Assembly: GCF_040549045.1 (NCBI RefSeq)
Contig: NZ_JBEWTB010000002.1
Span: 3,228,501-3,292,500 of the forward strand
Source: Endozoicomonas sp. NE40
GTDB taxonomy: Bacteria > Pseudomonadota > Gammaproteobacteria > Pseudomonadales > Endozoicomonadaceae
Direction of reading: 5' to 3'
DNA: 64,000 nt
Shown: one piece after another, positions 34,407-43,957 of the stretch
Layout: each line of letters opens with the position of its first letter
Numbering within the stretch: the first letter of the stretch is position 1
Notes under the pieces: generated by a model
Told to the model about the DNA's origin: nothing
Database searches by the model: none
Seen by the model: the letters and a program-made list of their open reading frames with translations, nothing else
Program-made: the position numbers and the translations under genes

Positions 34407-36038
34407 ATGTTCGACAGCGTGTTCCTTCAGATTGGCCTTATTGTCGGGTTAGCGTCGCTGGGAGGCGTTCTGGCCCTTTATTTGAAACAACCATTGATCG
34501 TTGCATTTATTGTACTTGGGGTTGTGCTGGGACCTTCGGGTATTTCTCTGGTGGAAGCCAGCAGTGAAATCGAGCTGTTTGCCCGGCTGGGCATTTCGCT
34601 GTTGCTGTTTGTGGTCGGATTGAAACTGGATATCAAGGTTATCCGGACGGTAGGGCCAGTGGCGCTGGCGTCTGGCCTTGGGCAGGTCTTTTTTACTTCG
34701 GCGATCGGTTTCCTTATTGCCATTGCTCTGGGCATGCCAGTGGTTTCTGCGGTGTATGTTGCACTGGCCCTGACCTTTTCCAGCACCATTATTATTGTCA
34801 AAATCCTGTCCGACAAACGCGAAGTCAATACACTCCATGGACGCATTGCGGTCGGCTTTCTGATTGTTCAGGATATCGTGGTCGTGCTGGTGATGATCGG
34901 CCTGATGGCGGTGGGTCAGGCAACTGGCGAGATCAGTCTGGGGCAGGAAGCCGTCAATATTCTGCTGAAAGGCATTTTGATGCTGGTGGCTGTCGCGTTA
35001 CTGATGCGATTTGTTCTGCCCGGTTCCCTGAAACATATTGCCCGTTCTTCTGAACTGCTGGTTCTTTTTTCTATTGGCTGGGCTGTGCTGGGCGCCTCTG
35101 TGGGGCATGCCCTTGGTTTCAGTAAAGAGGTCGGGGCGTTTCTGGCGGGTATCTCCATTGCCTCTACACCTTACCGGGAACAGATTGCCGCCCGGCTGGT
35201 GAGCCTGCGGGACTTCCTGCTGCTGTTTTTCTTTATTGAACTGGGTAGTGGCCTGGATATGAGCCTTTTATCCACCCAGGTACCTGCAGCGTTGCTGTTT
35301 TCAGCCTTTGTTTTGCTGGGCAACCCTTTGATTGTAATGACCATCATGGGCTTTATGGGCTATCGCAAACGAACCGGTTTTCTTGCGGGTTTGACGGTGG
35401 CACAGATTTCAGAGTTTTCCCTGATTCTTGCAGCACTGGGGTTAAGCCTTGGGCATATTTCTGAAAGTACCGTGGGGCTGATTACCCTGGTGGGTTTGAT
35501 CACCATCAGCGTTTCAACTTACATGATGCTGTACTCACAACCGCTGTTTGAGCGACTGTCGCCGTATTTATCCCGGTTTGAGAAAACAGTCGCTAACCGG
35601 GAAACTGGCCACGATGAAGACGACGAACCTGTCGATATGATCATGATCGGCATAGGGCGTTTCGGGGCGGTGCTGGCAGAGAACCTTCAACAACAGGGCA
35701 AAAGGGTGCTGGCGATCGACTATGACCCGCGTACGGTCGAACAGTTCGCTCAGGCAGGCTTTTCCATGCATTACGGCGATATAGAAGACCCTGAGCTGAT
35801 TGCCGGAACGTCACTGGATTCTGTCCAGTGTATTATCAGCACCATCAGGGATCGCTCCCTGAACAAGGCTCTGCTGGAGAACCTTAATGCCCTGGGGTAT
35901 CAGGGGCGGACAGTTATCTGTGTGGACAGTACCGAAGATGTGCAACGCTTCCGGGATTACGGATCGGACTATGTATTAAGCCCTTATGCAGATTCTGCCC
36001 ATCAGGCGGCTGATAAAATAATGGCACTTGAGGCCTGA
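34407..36038 (+). CDS. Kef-type monovalent cation:proton antiporter (CPA2) with RCK domain
   Basis: The product has 543 residues from the ATG at 34407. About twelve membrane helices (residues 1-380) are followed by a cytoplasmic TrkA-N/RCK domain with the nucleotide motif GIGRFGAVLAENL and a following acidic strand end (VLAIDYDPRTV). The membrane part shows typical CPA2 stretches such as GVVLGPSGISLVE and FSSTIIIVKILSDKRE. Proteins of this kind exchange potassium or sodium for protons under NAD(H) or glutathione control. It is a single gene, convergent with kamA. Confidence 0.88.
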   Translation: MFDSVFLQIGLIVGLASLGGVLALYLKQPLIVAFIVLGVVLGPSGISLVEASSEIELFARLGISLLLFVVGLKLDIKVIRTVGPVALASGLGQVFFTSAIGFLIAIALGMPVVSAVYVALALTFSSTIIIVKILSDKREVNTLHGRIAVGFLIVQDIVVVLVMIGLMAVGQATGEISLGQEAVNILLKGILMLVAVALLMRFVLPGSLKHIARSSELLVLFSIGWAVLGASVGHALGFSKEVGAFLAGISIASTPYREQIAARLVSLRDFLLLFFFIELGSGLDMSLLSTQVPAALLFSAFVLLGNPLIVMTIMGFMGYRKRTGFLAGLTVAQISEFSLILAALGLSLGHISESTVGLITLVGLITISVSTYMMLYSQPLFERLSPYLSRFEKTVANRETGHDEDDEPVDMIMIGIGRFGAVLAENLQQQGKRVLAIDYDPRTVEQFAQAGFSMHYGDIEDPELIAGTSLDSVQCIISTIRDRSLNKALLENLNALGYQGRTVICVDSTEDVQRFRDYGSDYVLSPYADSAHQAADKIMALEA

Positions 36039-36091
36039 TTAAAAGTAGTCTTGTGGCTCCATAGGTATTTCGGAACTGGTTTATACAAGTC

Positions 36092-36122
36092 GGGTTATCA
36101 ATTATTTTTAAATTGATAACCC
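36092..36122. terminator. Hairpin shared by convergent antiporter and kamA genes
   Basis: A perfect 12-bp stem (GGGTTATCAATT / AATTGATAACCC) with a seven-base T-rich loop lies between two convergent stop codons. No long T-run follows, but the position fits a bidirectional terminator. Confidence 0.55.
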
Positions 36123-36140
36123 TTAACTTCTACGACTTAA

Positions 36141-37511
36141 TTAAGCGCCGCGAGCCTTACACATTGCTTTGTACTCATCTTCGAAGAAGAATTTCTCTTC
36201 ACCGAAGGCTGGCTTCAGATCGTCCAGCCAGGTCGCTTCTTCGTCGTATTTAGCAAAGAACGGACGGTAGCACCAGTCCGGATTACGACCCTGCAGGAAG
36301 CGCAGAACGAACACTTTCTCGCCGTTAACTTCAGTGATGCCAGTGATCTCTACTTTACCAGGGCCCGCGCTCATGGATGGCCCACGAACAGTACGACCCA
36401 GGCCAGACATGCGGATGATGGCTGCCTGATAGATTTCGTACGCTTTGTACAGCGGGATTTCGAAGTAGTGCTTGGCACCGGTGTCACGGGCTACAAAGAA
36501 GTAGTAAGGAACGATGCCCATGGACAGCTGAGTCTGCCAGTTCTTCACCCATACATCCGGGTTGTCGTTGATGTGGCGGGTCAGGGGAGCCTGAGCGCGA
36601 ATGTTGACGCCAGTGGCACGGATGCGTTTAACGGCTTCTTTACATACGTCAGTTTTCAGCTCCGCGTAGTGGTCGAAGTGGGCCATAAACGCCAGGTGCT
36701 TGCCGCCGTCTACCATTTTCTTGAACAGTTCCAGCAACTCTTGTGCATCGTCGTCAGCGGTAAAGCGGTATGGCCAGAAGGTCAGGGTCTTGGAGCCGAT
36801 ACGGATATTTTTGATGTGATCGAATTCTGGCTGCAGCAGAGGCTCCAGATATTCTTTTACCAGCTTGGTCTTCATAACCAGCGGATCACCACCGGTGAAG
36901 AGCAGGTCGGTAACTTCTTTGTGCTCTTTCAGGTAAGCGTGCATGGTGGACGCTTCGGTCGCTGCCATTTTCAGGTCGCTGTCACCAATGAACTGCGCCC
37001 AGCGGAAACAGAAAGTACAGTAGCTGTGGCAGGTCTGACCCTGGCTTGGGAAGTACAGCGCGGTTTCACGGTATTTGTGCTGCATGCCCTGAACCGGCTT
37101 GCCGTCAACCATAGGGGCATTCATTGCCAGCTGACCGGCAGGATGCGGGTTCATGCTCAGCTGAATTTCGTGGGCTGCTTTTTTGATGGTCTCGCGGCTT
37201 GCTTCTGCAGCGTGCAGCTCTGCCATCAGATCAAAATCGCCTGCTTTCAGCATTTCCTTTTGCGGGAACATCAGGCGGAAAACCGGATCGTTAGGGATAT
37301 CGTTCCAGTCGATCAGTTCGTTCACAACATATTCGTTTACGCGGAAGGGCATAACACTTGCCACAACCTTGATCTCGAACTGCATGGCTTCAGGCAGCTG
37401 ACGGAACTGCTCGATCATGTCAATGTTACGTTCGGTGTAAACGGTATACGGACGTGCTGCGTCGGTGTTGGAAGACGCAATTAACTGTTCAGCCTGAGTA
37501 TAAGCGTTCAA
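36141..37511 (-). CDS. KamA-family radical SAM aminomutase (lysine 2,3-aminomutase-like)
   Basis: The TTG at 37511, preceded by GAGGAG at six bases, gives 456 residues; this start replaces a longer frame that lacks such a site. The radical SAM cluster motif CHSYCTFC lies at about residues 161-168, followed by LLFTGGDPL, IRIGSKTLTFWPYRF and a C-terminal segment (MSAGPGKVEITG). The family binds a 4Fe-4S cluster, S-adenosylmethionine and PLP and shifts amino groups. The homologous EpmB is shorter, about 340 residues, and works with EF-P; the length here suits KamA or a related aminomutase. No lysine-fermentation genes are adjacent, so the in vivo substrate is open. Confidence 0.82.
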   Translation of the reverse strand: MNAYTQAEQLIASSNTDAARPYTVYTERNIDMIEQFRQLPEAMQFEIKVVASVMPFRVNEYVVNELIDWNDIPNDPVFRLMFPQKEMLKAGDFDLMAELHAAEASRETIKKAAHEIQLSMNPHPAGQLAMNAPMVDGKPVQGMQHKYRETALYFPSQGQTCHSYCTFCFRWAQFIGDSDLKMAATEASTMHAYLKEHKEVTDLLFTGGDPLVMKTKLVKEYLEPLLQPEFDHIKNIRIGSKTLTFWPYRFTADDDAQELLELFKKMVDGGKHLAFMAHFDHYAELKTDVCKEAVKRIRATGVNIRAQAPLTRHINDNPDVWVKNWQTQLSMGIVPYYFFVARDTGAKHYFEIPLYKAYEIYQAAIIRMSGLGRTVRGPSMSAGPGKVEITGITEVNGEKVFVLRFLQGRNPDWCYRPFFAKYDEEATWLDDLKPAFGEEKFFFEDEYKAMCKARGA

Positions 37512-37814
37512 ATCAGCTCCTCTGTTTTTGTGTGAGGTATGAAGGGTGGCTGGATTTTTCCATAGTTGGAGCAAAACTGATATGCGATAAATCCATTATT
37601 GTAACTGGGGTTTTATTCGTATGAGGACGTATGTTTGAAGGTGTTAATTAGTGGATGTGTATAGTGTTTGTAGCGAATTCCGAGAGGGAGATTCTACTGG
37701 TCAGAGCCATCAGCCTGTTGAGAGCCATCAGCCTATTGAGAGTCAACTTTTTGGATGGGGCTCTCAGTGAATCATCAGAGACGATTCTGAAAGAGAGCAT
37801 CACCCGTTGTGAAA
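37512..37814. other. Intergenic region with an 18-bp tandem duplication
   Basis: This stretch between kamA and bactofilin holds two nearly identical 18-bp units (37702-37719 and 37720-37737; core GAGCCATCAGCCT) followed by a partial third (GAGAG). A 60-codon plus-strand frame across it (37655-37837) overlaps the bactofilin 3' end and lacks supporting features. The kamA promoter should be here. Confidence 0.45.
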
Positions 37815-38276
37815 TCAGGCAGTTTTCAGCTGCTTGACTTTCTCTTTGCCGATTTTTTTAGTGTCTTCTTTTTCTGCCTCATCGCCTTTAGGCAGCAGTT
37901 CACCGGTTTTGTGCATGCGCTCCATGCGGCCGTTAATGGCTGCACCGGCCACCATTTCCATCACGTCGTAATAAATGTTGCCATTGATTTCGGCGTTGCG
38001 GGACAGTTCCAGACGATCGGACGCATAAACATCGCCGTTTACCAGACCGTCGATACGAACATCCGTTGCACGAATATTGCCGGTTACAGAGCTACCCTTT
38101 ACCAGCTGCAACATGCCGCTGTCGGAGGTGATATTGCCCTTGATGGTCCCTTCAACATGAACATTGCCGCGAAAGCGAATATCACCTTCTATTTCTGTGC
38201 CACCGGAAATCAGGGTTGTGATATCGCTGTGATCATTGCCAGATGCTTTGGATTCGGAACTGTTTTTGCCCCACAT
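37815..38276 (-). CDS. Bactofilin family cytoskeletal protein
   Basis: The 153-residue protein has a short polar head, a central bactofilin domain of short repeats (IEGDIRFRGNVHVEGTIKGN, VTGNIRATDVRIDGLVNGDV, INGNIYYDVMEM) and a charged Lys/Glu tail. Bactofilins polymerise without nucleotides through this beta-helical core and scaffold cell-wall enzymes at specific sites. The start is the ATG at 38276. It is a single gene, not next to an M23 peptidase gene as in some bacteria. Confidence 0.9.
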   Translation of the reverse strand: MWGKNSSESKASGNDHSDITTLISGGTEIEGDIRFRGNVHVEGTIKGNITSDSGMLQLVKGSSVTGNIRATDVRIDGLVNGDVYASDRLELSRNAEINGNIYYDVMEMVAGAAINGRMERMHKTGELLPKGDEAEKEDTKKIGKEKVKQLKTA

Positions 38277-38511
38277 GGACGAAGAAACCTATGTAGTTAA
38301 TGTCAGTAAAACTACGCAAAAAGACGCAGAGGGATTGATACCATTCCGATTTCTAACGCAGGTTGAAAATCGGCAATGGCATCAGGCTGGCATTTTCAAC
38401 GATCGTGGGCTTGACTGCAATTAGTAACAGCCTGAAGTCGTGTACTTTGACGAGACTCAGGCTGCTTAAGGGCAGAGCAGTCTGCTTTCTCCTTTTTTGC
38501 GAGGTTCTCGT

Positions 38512-39804
38512 ATGCAGGAAACCAGTTTAGCTGATCCGGTTCTGATGCTGGCCGGTTTATTACTACTTGCTACCAGTTCGGCGATTCTTCTAAAGCGGAT
38601 TAGATTTCCTTATACCATTGGCCTGGTCATTATCGGAATGATTCTTGCCAGCCTGGCACAATACTCCAATCAACTTGAACTGTTGCACCGGGTAGAGCTG
38701 TCTCACGACCTTATTATGTATGTGTTATTGCCAGTACTGATTTTTGGCGCTGCCCTGCACATTAAAATTCCGCATATGTTCCGGGAGATGAAAACGGTTA
38801 TGACACTGGCAGTCCCCGGCGTGGTTCTGTCAATGCTGATTATAGGGTACCTGCTGAATGTCCTGACCCCCCTGACTCTGGCTGGAGCCATGTTGTTCGG
38901 GGCATTAATTTCAGCCACTGACCCGGTAGCGGTAATCGCGTTGTTCAAAGAGGTCGGGGCTCCTGACCGTATGTTAATGCTGATGGATGTGGAGAGCCTG
39001 TTTAATGATGCGACAGCCATTGTCGTCTTTGGCATTGTTCTTTCTGTCGTTCAGTCTGGCTCAGGCTTCACCGGCTGGATGCTGTTGGAAGGGATAGGGT
39101 CATTTATAGAAGTGTTTTTTGGTGGCATTCTGGTGGGCGGTGTCCTTGGCCTGAGTATGTGCTGGTTATTGAAGCTGGGTCGTGGCAGTCCTTTTGTACA
39201 GATTGCAAATTCAACGATTCTCGCTTACGGAAGCTTTATTATTGCGGATCATATCTTTGGCTTTTCCGGAGTGATGTCAACAATTGCAGCGGGGCTTGTG
39301 ATTCGTTCTTCTATCGGTGAACTGCTTTCTAACCAGGTTCGGCAGTTAATTGAACCGTACTGGGACTTTATTGTCTTTATTGCCAACAGCCTGGTTTTTC
39401 TGCTGCTGGGATTCAAGGAAAGCCTGCTGATCAAGAGTCCTGAGCGGTTGCTGGATGCCTTCCCCTGGCTGCTTATCGCGATAGTGGTTGTATTACTCGC
39501 CCGTTTTTTGGTGGTCTACCTGTTGCTTCCTGCCTCTGATGTTTTTTTAAGAGGCAGGGAAGTCGATATGAAAGTGAAGGCTATTATATTCTGGGGCGGC
39601 CTCAGGGGTGTGGTACCCGTGGCCCTGATGGTGTCTATTCCTTCTGATATGGAATACCAGAACCTGATTATTGATATGACATTAGCGGTGATTCTGTTCT
39701 CTCTGCTGGTTCAGGGAACGACGGTTAACTGGTTGATGTGCAGGCTGAGAGTGAATCAGAAGTATCATATAGTCAGGGCTGCCATGAAAAAACTCGGCGG
39801 CTGA
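38512..39804 (+). CDS. Sodium/proton antiporter, CPA1 (NhaP-like)
   Basis: From the ATG at 38512 (GAGG seven bases upstream) the product has 430 residues with about twelve membrane helices. The motifs GALISATDPVAVIALFKEVG and DVESLFNDATAIVVF carry the conserved Asp residues of the CPA1 ion site, and FWGGLRGVVPVALMVSIP is the conserved late helix. It exchanges cytoplasmic sodium (or potassium) for protons across the inner membrane. There is no long C-terminal regulatory domain. It is convergent with uvrA. Confidence 0.92.
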   Translation: MQETSLADPVLMLAGLLLLATSSAILLKRIRFPYTIGLVIIGMILASLAQYSNQLELLHRVELSHDLIMYVLLPVLIFGAALHIKIPHMFREMKTVMTLAVPGVVLSMLIIGYLLNVLTPLTLAGAMLFGALISATDPVAVIALFKEVGAPDRMLMLMDVESLFNDATAIVVFGIVLSVVQSGSGFTGWMLLEGIGSFIEVFFGGILVGGVLGLSMCWLLKLGRGSPFVQIANSTILAYGSFIIADHIFGFSGVMSTIAAGLVIRSSIGELLSNQVRQLIEPYWDFIVFIANSLVFLLLGFKESLLIKSPERLLDAFPWLLIAIVVVLLARFLVVYLLLPASDVFLRGREVDMKVKAIIFWGGLRGVVPVALMVSIPSDMEYQNLIIDMTLAVILFSLLVQGTTVNWLMCRLRVNQKYHIVRAAMKKLGG

Positions 39805-39835
39805 ATATTACGAATTTCTTTGAATGACGAATAAA

Positions 39836-39865
39836 GTGAGGCTGAAAAACAGCCTCACGGTTTTT
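39836..39865. terminator. Bidirectional terminator between CPA1 gene and uvrA
   Basis: A perfect 9-bp stem (GTGAGGCTG / CAGCCTCAC) with an AAAAA loop is followed by GGTTTTT on the plus strand, and by TTTATT on the minus strand. It lies between two convergent stops. Confidence 0.8.
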
Positions 39866-39871
39866 GCCTGC

Positions 39872-42703
39872 CTATTTTTGCAGGCAGAGCATGGGTTTAA
39901 GGAAACGGCCTGTATGGGACATATCCATATCTGCAACGGTTTCGGGCGTGCCTGTGGCAATGATTTCACCACCGCCATCGCCGCCTTCCGGCCCAAGATC
40001 CACAATCCAGTCTGCGGTTTTAATGACATCCAGATTGTGTTCTATCACGACAACCGTATTGCCGTGATCCCGCAGGCGGTGCAGAACATTAAGCAGCTGT
40101 TGTATATCGTGGAAGTGCAGGCCGGTCGTTGGTTCGTCCAGAATATACATGGTTTTGCCAGTATCCCGCTTGGACAGTTCTTTGGCCAGCTTGACCCGCT
40201 GGGCTTCACCGCCAGAAAGAGTTGTCGCATTCTGTCCCAGATGAATATACGACAGACCAACGTCCATCAGTGTCTGTAGTTTGCGGTTGATAGCGGGAAT
40301 GGCTTCGAAAAATTCAAGCGCTTCTTCCACGGTCATATCCAGCACTTCATCAATGCCTTTACCCTTGTATTTAACGTCAAGGGTTTCACGGTTGTAACGC
40401 TTACCTTTGCAGACATCACAGGGAACGTAGATATCTGGCAGAAAATGCATCTCTACCTTGATCACACCATCACCCTGACAGGCTTCACAGCGTCCGCCTT
40501 TGACGTTGAAGCTGAAACGGCCAGGCTTATACCCCCGGGAGCGGGCTTCCTGAGTACCGGCAAACAGTTCACGAATAGCGGTGAAGATGCCTGTATAGGT
40601 GGCGGGGTTGGAGCGTGGTGTGCGGCCAATCGGGCTCTGGTCAATATCAATGCATTTGTCAAAATGACTCATGCCGGTGATTTTTTTGTACGACGCCGAG
40701 CTGAGGGTTGTCGCTTTATTCAGTTCAGTCGCACAAATCGGGTAAAGAGTGCTGTTGATCAGGGTTGATTTACCGGAGCCGGAAACACCGGTGACACAGA
40801 TCATTAATCCGACAGGAATTTCCAGAGTGACGTTTTTGAGGTTGTTGCCGGAACAGCCGGAGAGTTTCAGCGTTTTCTTCTTGTCCCTTGGTGTTCGGTT
40901 TTCCGGAATCGCTATGGCTTTAGCCCCTGACAGGTACTGACCAGTCAAAGACTGTTCATTATCCATGACTTGTTGGGGAGAACCCTGGGCGATAATTTCT
41001 CCCCCGTGAATGCCCGCCCCCGGACCAATATCAATCACATGGTCTGCCATACGAATAGCATCTTCATCATGCTCTACGACAATGACCGTATTGCCAAGGT
41101 TACGCAGGCGGGTCAGGGTGCTAAGTAAGCGCTCATTATCTCGCTGATGCAGTCCAATGCTGGGTTCGTCAAGAATATACATAACACCTACCAGTCCGGC
41201 ACCAATCTGGCTGGCAAGGCGGATACGCTGGGCTTCACCACCCGACAGGGTATCGGCGCTGCGATCCAGGGTCAGGTAGTTCAAACCAACGTTGACCAGA
41301 AAGCTTAAGCGCTCACAAATTTCCTTCAGGATTTTTTCAGCAATTTCCCCCCGGTTGCCCGGCAGTTTCAATTCATTGAAATACGTCAGTGCTCGTTCAA
41401 CAGGCAGCTTAACCAGTTCTGGCAGAGTTTCTTCCTGCACAAAGACATTGCGGGATTCCAGACGCAGGCGCGACCCTTTACAGCCCGGACAGCTCTGGGT
41501 ACTCAGGTATTTTGACAGCTCATCCCGCACAGCCTGTGACTCAGTATCCCGGAAGCGTCGTTCAAAGTTCGGAATAATGCCTTCAAAGCGATGACGTTTT
41601 TTATAGATATCGCCACGATCATTCACGTAACTGAAATCAATCTGGTCTTCACCGGAGCCGTACAGGATGGTTTCCTGCTGTTTGGCGGTCAGGTCATCAA
41701 AGGCCGTATCAATATTAAATCCGTAATGTTTTGCCAGAGACTTCAGCATGTGGAAGTAATAAACACTGCGTCTGTCCCAGCCCCGGATCGCACCTTCTGC
41801 CAGTGTTAACTCGGGGTGCTGGACAATACGATCCTGGTCGAAGAACTGTTTAACGCCCAGGCCATCACAGGTAGGGCAGGCCCCCGCCGGGTTGTTAAAG
41901 GAGAACATGCGGGGTTCCAGCTCATTGATGCTGTAACCACACTCCGGACAGGCAAAACGGGCGGAATAAACGACGTCGTCCTGCTCACCGTCCATATAGC
42001 TCACCGACACCAGTCCATCGGTCAGCTCCAGCGCGGTTTCAATGGACTCAGCCAGACGCAGTTGCAGATCGTCGCGTACCTTGAAACGGTCAACCACCAC
42101 TTCAATGGTGTGCTTCTTTTTCTTGTCCAGAGCCGGAGGGTTATCCAGATCGGTGACAATGCCATTGATACGGGCGCGGATAAAACCCTGAGTTTTCAGC
42201 TCATTGAATACATGCAGGTGCTCACCTTTTCGATCCCTGACCACCGGAGCCAGAAGCATCAGCTTAGTACCTTCCGGTATCGCAAGAATCTGGTCGACCA
42301 TCTGGCTGACCGTCTGGGCTTCCAGAGGCTGGTGGTGTTTTGGGCAGCGAGGAATACCGGTGCGGGCGAAGAGAAGGCGCAGGTAGTCGTATATTTCGGT
42401 AATGGTACCCACTGTTGAGCGTGGATTGTGACTGGTGGACTTTTGTTCGATGGAAATGGCCGGTGACAGACCTTCTATATGGTCGACATCCGGCTTTTCC
42501 ATCATTGACAGAAACTGGCGGGCATAGGCTGACAGGGATTCAACGTAACGGCGCTGGCCTTCAGCGTACAGGGTATCAAACGCCAGTGAAGACTTGCCTG
42601 AGCCGGACAGACCCGTTATCACGATCAGGCTGTCTCTTGGCATTTCCAGATCAATGTTCTTCAGGTTATGCGTTCTTGCGCCCTGTACCGTAATTTTGTC
42701 CAC
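39872..42703 (-). CDS. uvrA: Excinuclease ABC subunit A
   Basis: The 943-residue product is full length. It has two ABC ATPase modules with Walker A GLSGSGKSSL (N-terminal) and GVSGSGKSTL (C-terminal), each followed by a signature (LSGGEAQRIRLASQ, LSGGEAQRVKLAKE), and two zinc modules (CPECGY...CPTC and CEAC...CDVC). UvrA dimers scan DNA for bulky lesions and load UvrB in nucleotide excision repair. The start is GTG at 42703 with GAGGAG six bases upstream. I found no clear LexA box upstream. In pseudomonads uvrA, an MFS gene and ssb are neighbours; here one unknown gene separates them. Confidence 0.98.
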   Translation of the reverse strand: MDKITVQGARTHNLKNIDLEMPRDSLIVITGLSGSGKSSLAFDTLYAEGQRRYVESLSAYARQFLSMMEKPDVDHIEGLSPAISIEQKSTSHNPRSTVGTITEIYDYLRLLFARTGIPRCPKHHQPLEAQTVSQMVDQILAIPEGTKLMLLAPVVRDRKGEHLHVFNELKTQGFIRARINGIVTDLDNPPALDKKKKHTIEVVVDRFKVRDDLQLRLAESIETALELTDGLVSVSYMDGEQDDVVYSARFACPECGYSINELEPRMFSFNNPAGACPTCDGLGVKQFFDQDRIVQHPELTLAEGAIRGWDRRSVYYFHMLKSLAKHYGFNIDTAFDDLTAKQQETILYGSGEDQIDFSYVNDRGDIYKKRHRFEGIIPNFERRFRDTESQAVRDELSKYLSTQSCPGCKGSRLRLESRNVFVQEETLPELVKLPVERALTYFNELKLPGNRGEIAEKILKEICERLSFLVNVGLNYLTLDRSADTLSGGEAQRIRLASQIGAGLVGVMYILDEPSIGLHQRDNERLLSTLTRLRNLGNTVIVVEHDEDAIRMADHVIDIGPGAGIHGGEIIAQGSPQQVMDNEQSLTGQYLSGAKAIAIPENRTPRDKKKTLKLSGCSGNNLKNVTLEIPVGLMICVTGVSGSGKSTLINSTLYPICATELNKATTLSSASYKKITGMSHFDKCIDIDQSPIGRTPRSNPATYTGIFTAIRELFAGTQEARSRGYKPGRFSFNVKGGRCEACQGDGVIKVEMHFLPDIYVPCDVCKGKRYNRETLDVKYKGKGIDEVLDMTVEEALEFFEAIPAINRKLQTLMDVGLSYIHLGQNATTLSGGEAQRVKLAKELSKRDTGKTMYILDEPTTGLHFHDIQQLLNVLHRLRDHGNTVVVIEHNLDVIKTADWIVDLGPEGGDGGGEIIATGTPETVADMDMSHTGRFLKPMLCLQK

Positions 42704-42801
42704 TGCCTGCTCCTCTGCGTGGGCATTAAACCAACAGAGGAGTATAAAACAAACATTGCGTTAAACAGTATTGAATTTTATCGAGTCAGGTCTGTCGATA
42801 T

Positions 42802-43761
42802 TTATAGAGGTTGCGACGGATCGATGTATTTGGTTTTAGCGAACTTCAGAGATTGATAACCGTTTGGCCAGGGGGCATCAATGACCCAGTAATACCCCCA
42901 GTTTCCTGATAGTTTGGAATACTGGGTAACAATGAAAAATTCATGGCTGGTTTTATGAAGGTGTGAAATGCCAGGAACGGGAAAATCGTAATAGTACTGG
43001 TGATCAGCACTTTCCAGAGGGTGTTGCATTTTCGACAGTTCCGGAGCGTGATGGCAGATATGCAGTTCTTTCTTCTCCCCTGAAGGCAGATTGTTCAGTT
43101 CCGGGAATGACGGCGATAATCGTTGCCAGTTTTGTTCACTTCTGGTTATGGCGGAATTTACACTGGAAGGGCTGCCATCCTGTTTAACGTAAGAAACCGG
43201 AGTGGCGACAAGAGCCAGCTTTTTTGTGTTGACGTTGTAAACCAGCTTGGGCAGTAAAAGAGTATCGAGTTGGTCTGCTTTTACTCCCAGCGCCTGATGA
43301 GGGAAGGTCATTGTATGGTCATTGAACCATTTCCGGCACTGTCTGTTAAGGTCATTCAGGTCAATCGACGTGCCTTTGGTTTTTATAATTGGTGAGCAGA
43401 CGGCACGTTCTACAAATTGCATAACGGTTCGCTCATGACGTGTCGGACTAATGTACTGACCGCGGATAATCTTAGGAGTGAGTACTACTTCAGAGCCACC
43501 GTGTTTATGACTGTTGGTGGTATCAACCTCATAGGTGATTTTCGGGAGCAGGGTCATGCTCTCTTCAAAGCTATTGCCATAACCGGGGCTGTATTGTACC
43601 AGGAGGTATATTCCTGCAATTGCAAAGGTAAGTACTGCAGGAATAATAAGGTTTTTATTGGCCTGTGCCTGTTGAGTGGGAGTCACTGTGACCAGACAGA
43701 GCAGAATAATGAGCAGGCTTTTTCTGAACTGAAAAAAAGGCGCTGTTTTTGGGTACGTCAT
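42802..43761 (-). CDS. Unknown exported protein between uvrA and the MFS gene
   Basis: The 319-residue product has an N-terminal signal sequence (hydrophobic core LLIILLCLVTVTP, possible cleavage after QAQA), then a second hydrophobic stretch (LIIPAVLTFAIAGIYLLVQY), so it may be anchored. The remainder is soluble with scattered Cys and His (CHHAPELSKM, HKTSHEFFIVTQYS). I recognise no family. It interrupts the usual uvrA / MFS / ssb neighbourhood and lies upstream of uvrA in the same direction, but the 98-base gap and the GTG-site promoter region suggest separate transcription. Confidence 0.65.
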   Translation of the reverse strand: MTYPKTAPFFQFRKSLLIILLCLVTVTPTQQAQANKNLIIPAVLTFAIAGIYLLVQYSPGYGNSFEESMTLLPKITYEVDTTNSHKHGGSEVVLTPKIIRGQYISPTRHERTVMQFVERAVCSPIIKTKGTSIDLNDLNRQCRKWFNDHTMTFPHQALGVKADQLDTLLLPKLVYNVNTKKLALVATPVSYVKQDGSPSSVNSAITRSEQNWQRLSPSFPELNNLPSGEKKELHICHHAPELSKMQHPLESADHQYYYDFPVPGISHLHKTSHEFFIVTQYSKLSGNWGYYWVIDAPWPNGYQSLKFAKTKYIDPSQPL

Positions 43762-43957
43762 AAATACTTATTCCCTTCTGTTTTGATATTAACCAAGGAG
43801 AAAAGTAGTTGAGGCAGAGGGAAGTGTTGGAAAAAATTGCTCTACAGGAGTAGTGAATGTACCTGCATGGCATCGATTATTTTGCTATTTGTGAACTTGT
43901 TTCCGGTATTTCCTGATAAACTTGGCGTTACTGGAAAATAGTTATAAGAAGTCAGTA

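Noticed and set aside
36468..37484. 338-codon frame on the plus strand opposite kamA
   Set aside because: Antisense shadow of a well-supported radical SAM gene.
37655..37837. 60-codon frame with repeated RAISLL
   Set aside because: The repeat comes from an 18-bp DNA duplication and the frame overlaps the end of the bactofilin gene.
42704..42801. LexA box upstream of uvrA
   Set aside because: No CTGT-N8-ACAG match; the best candidate misses several required bases.
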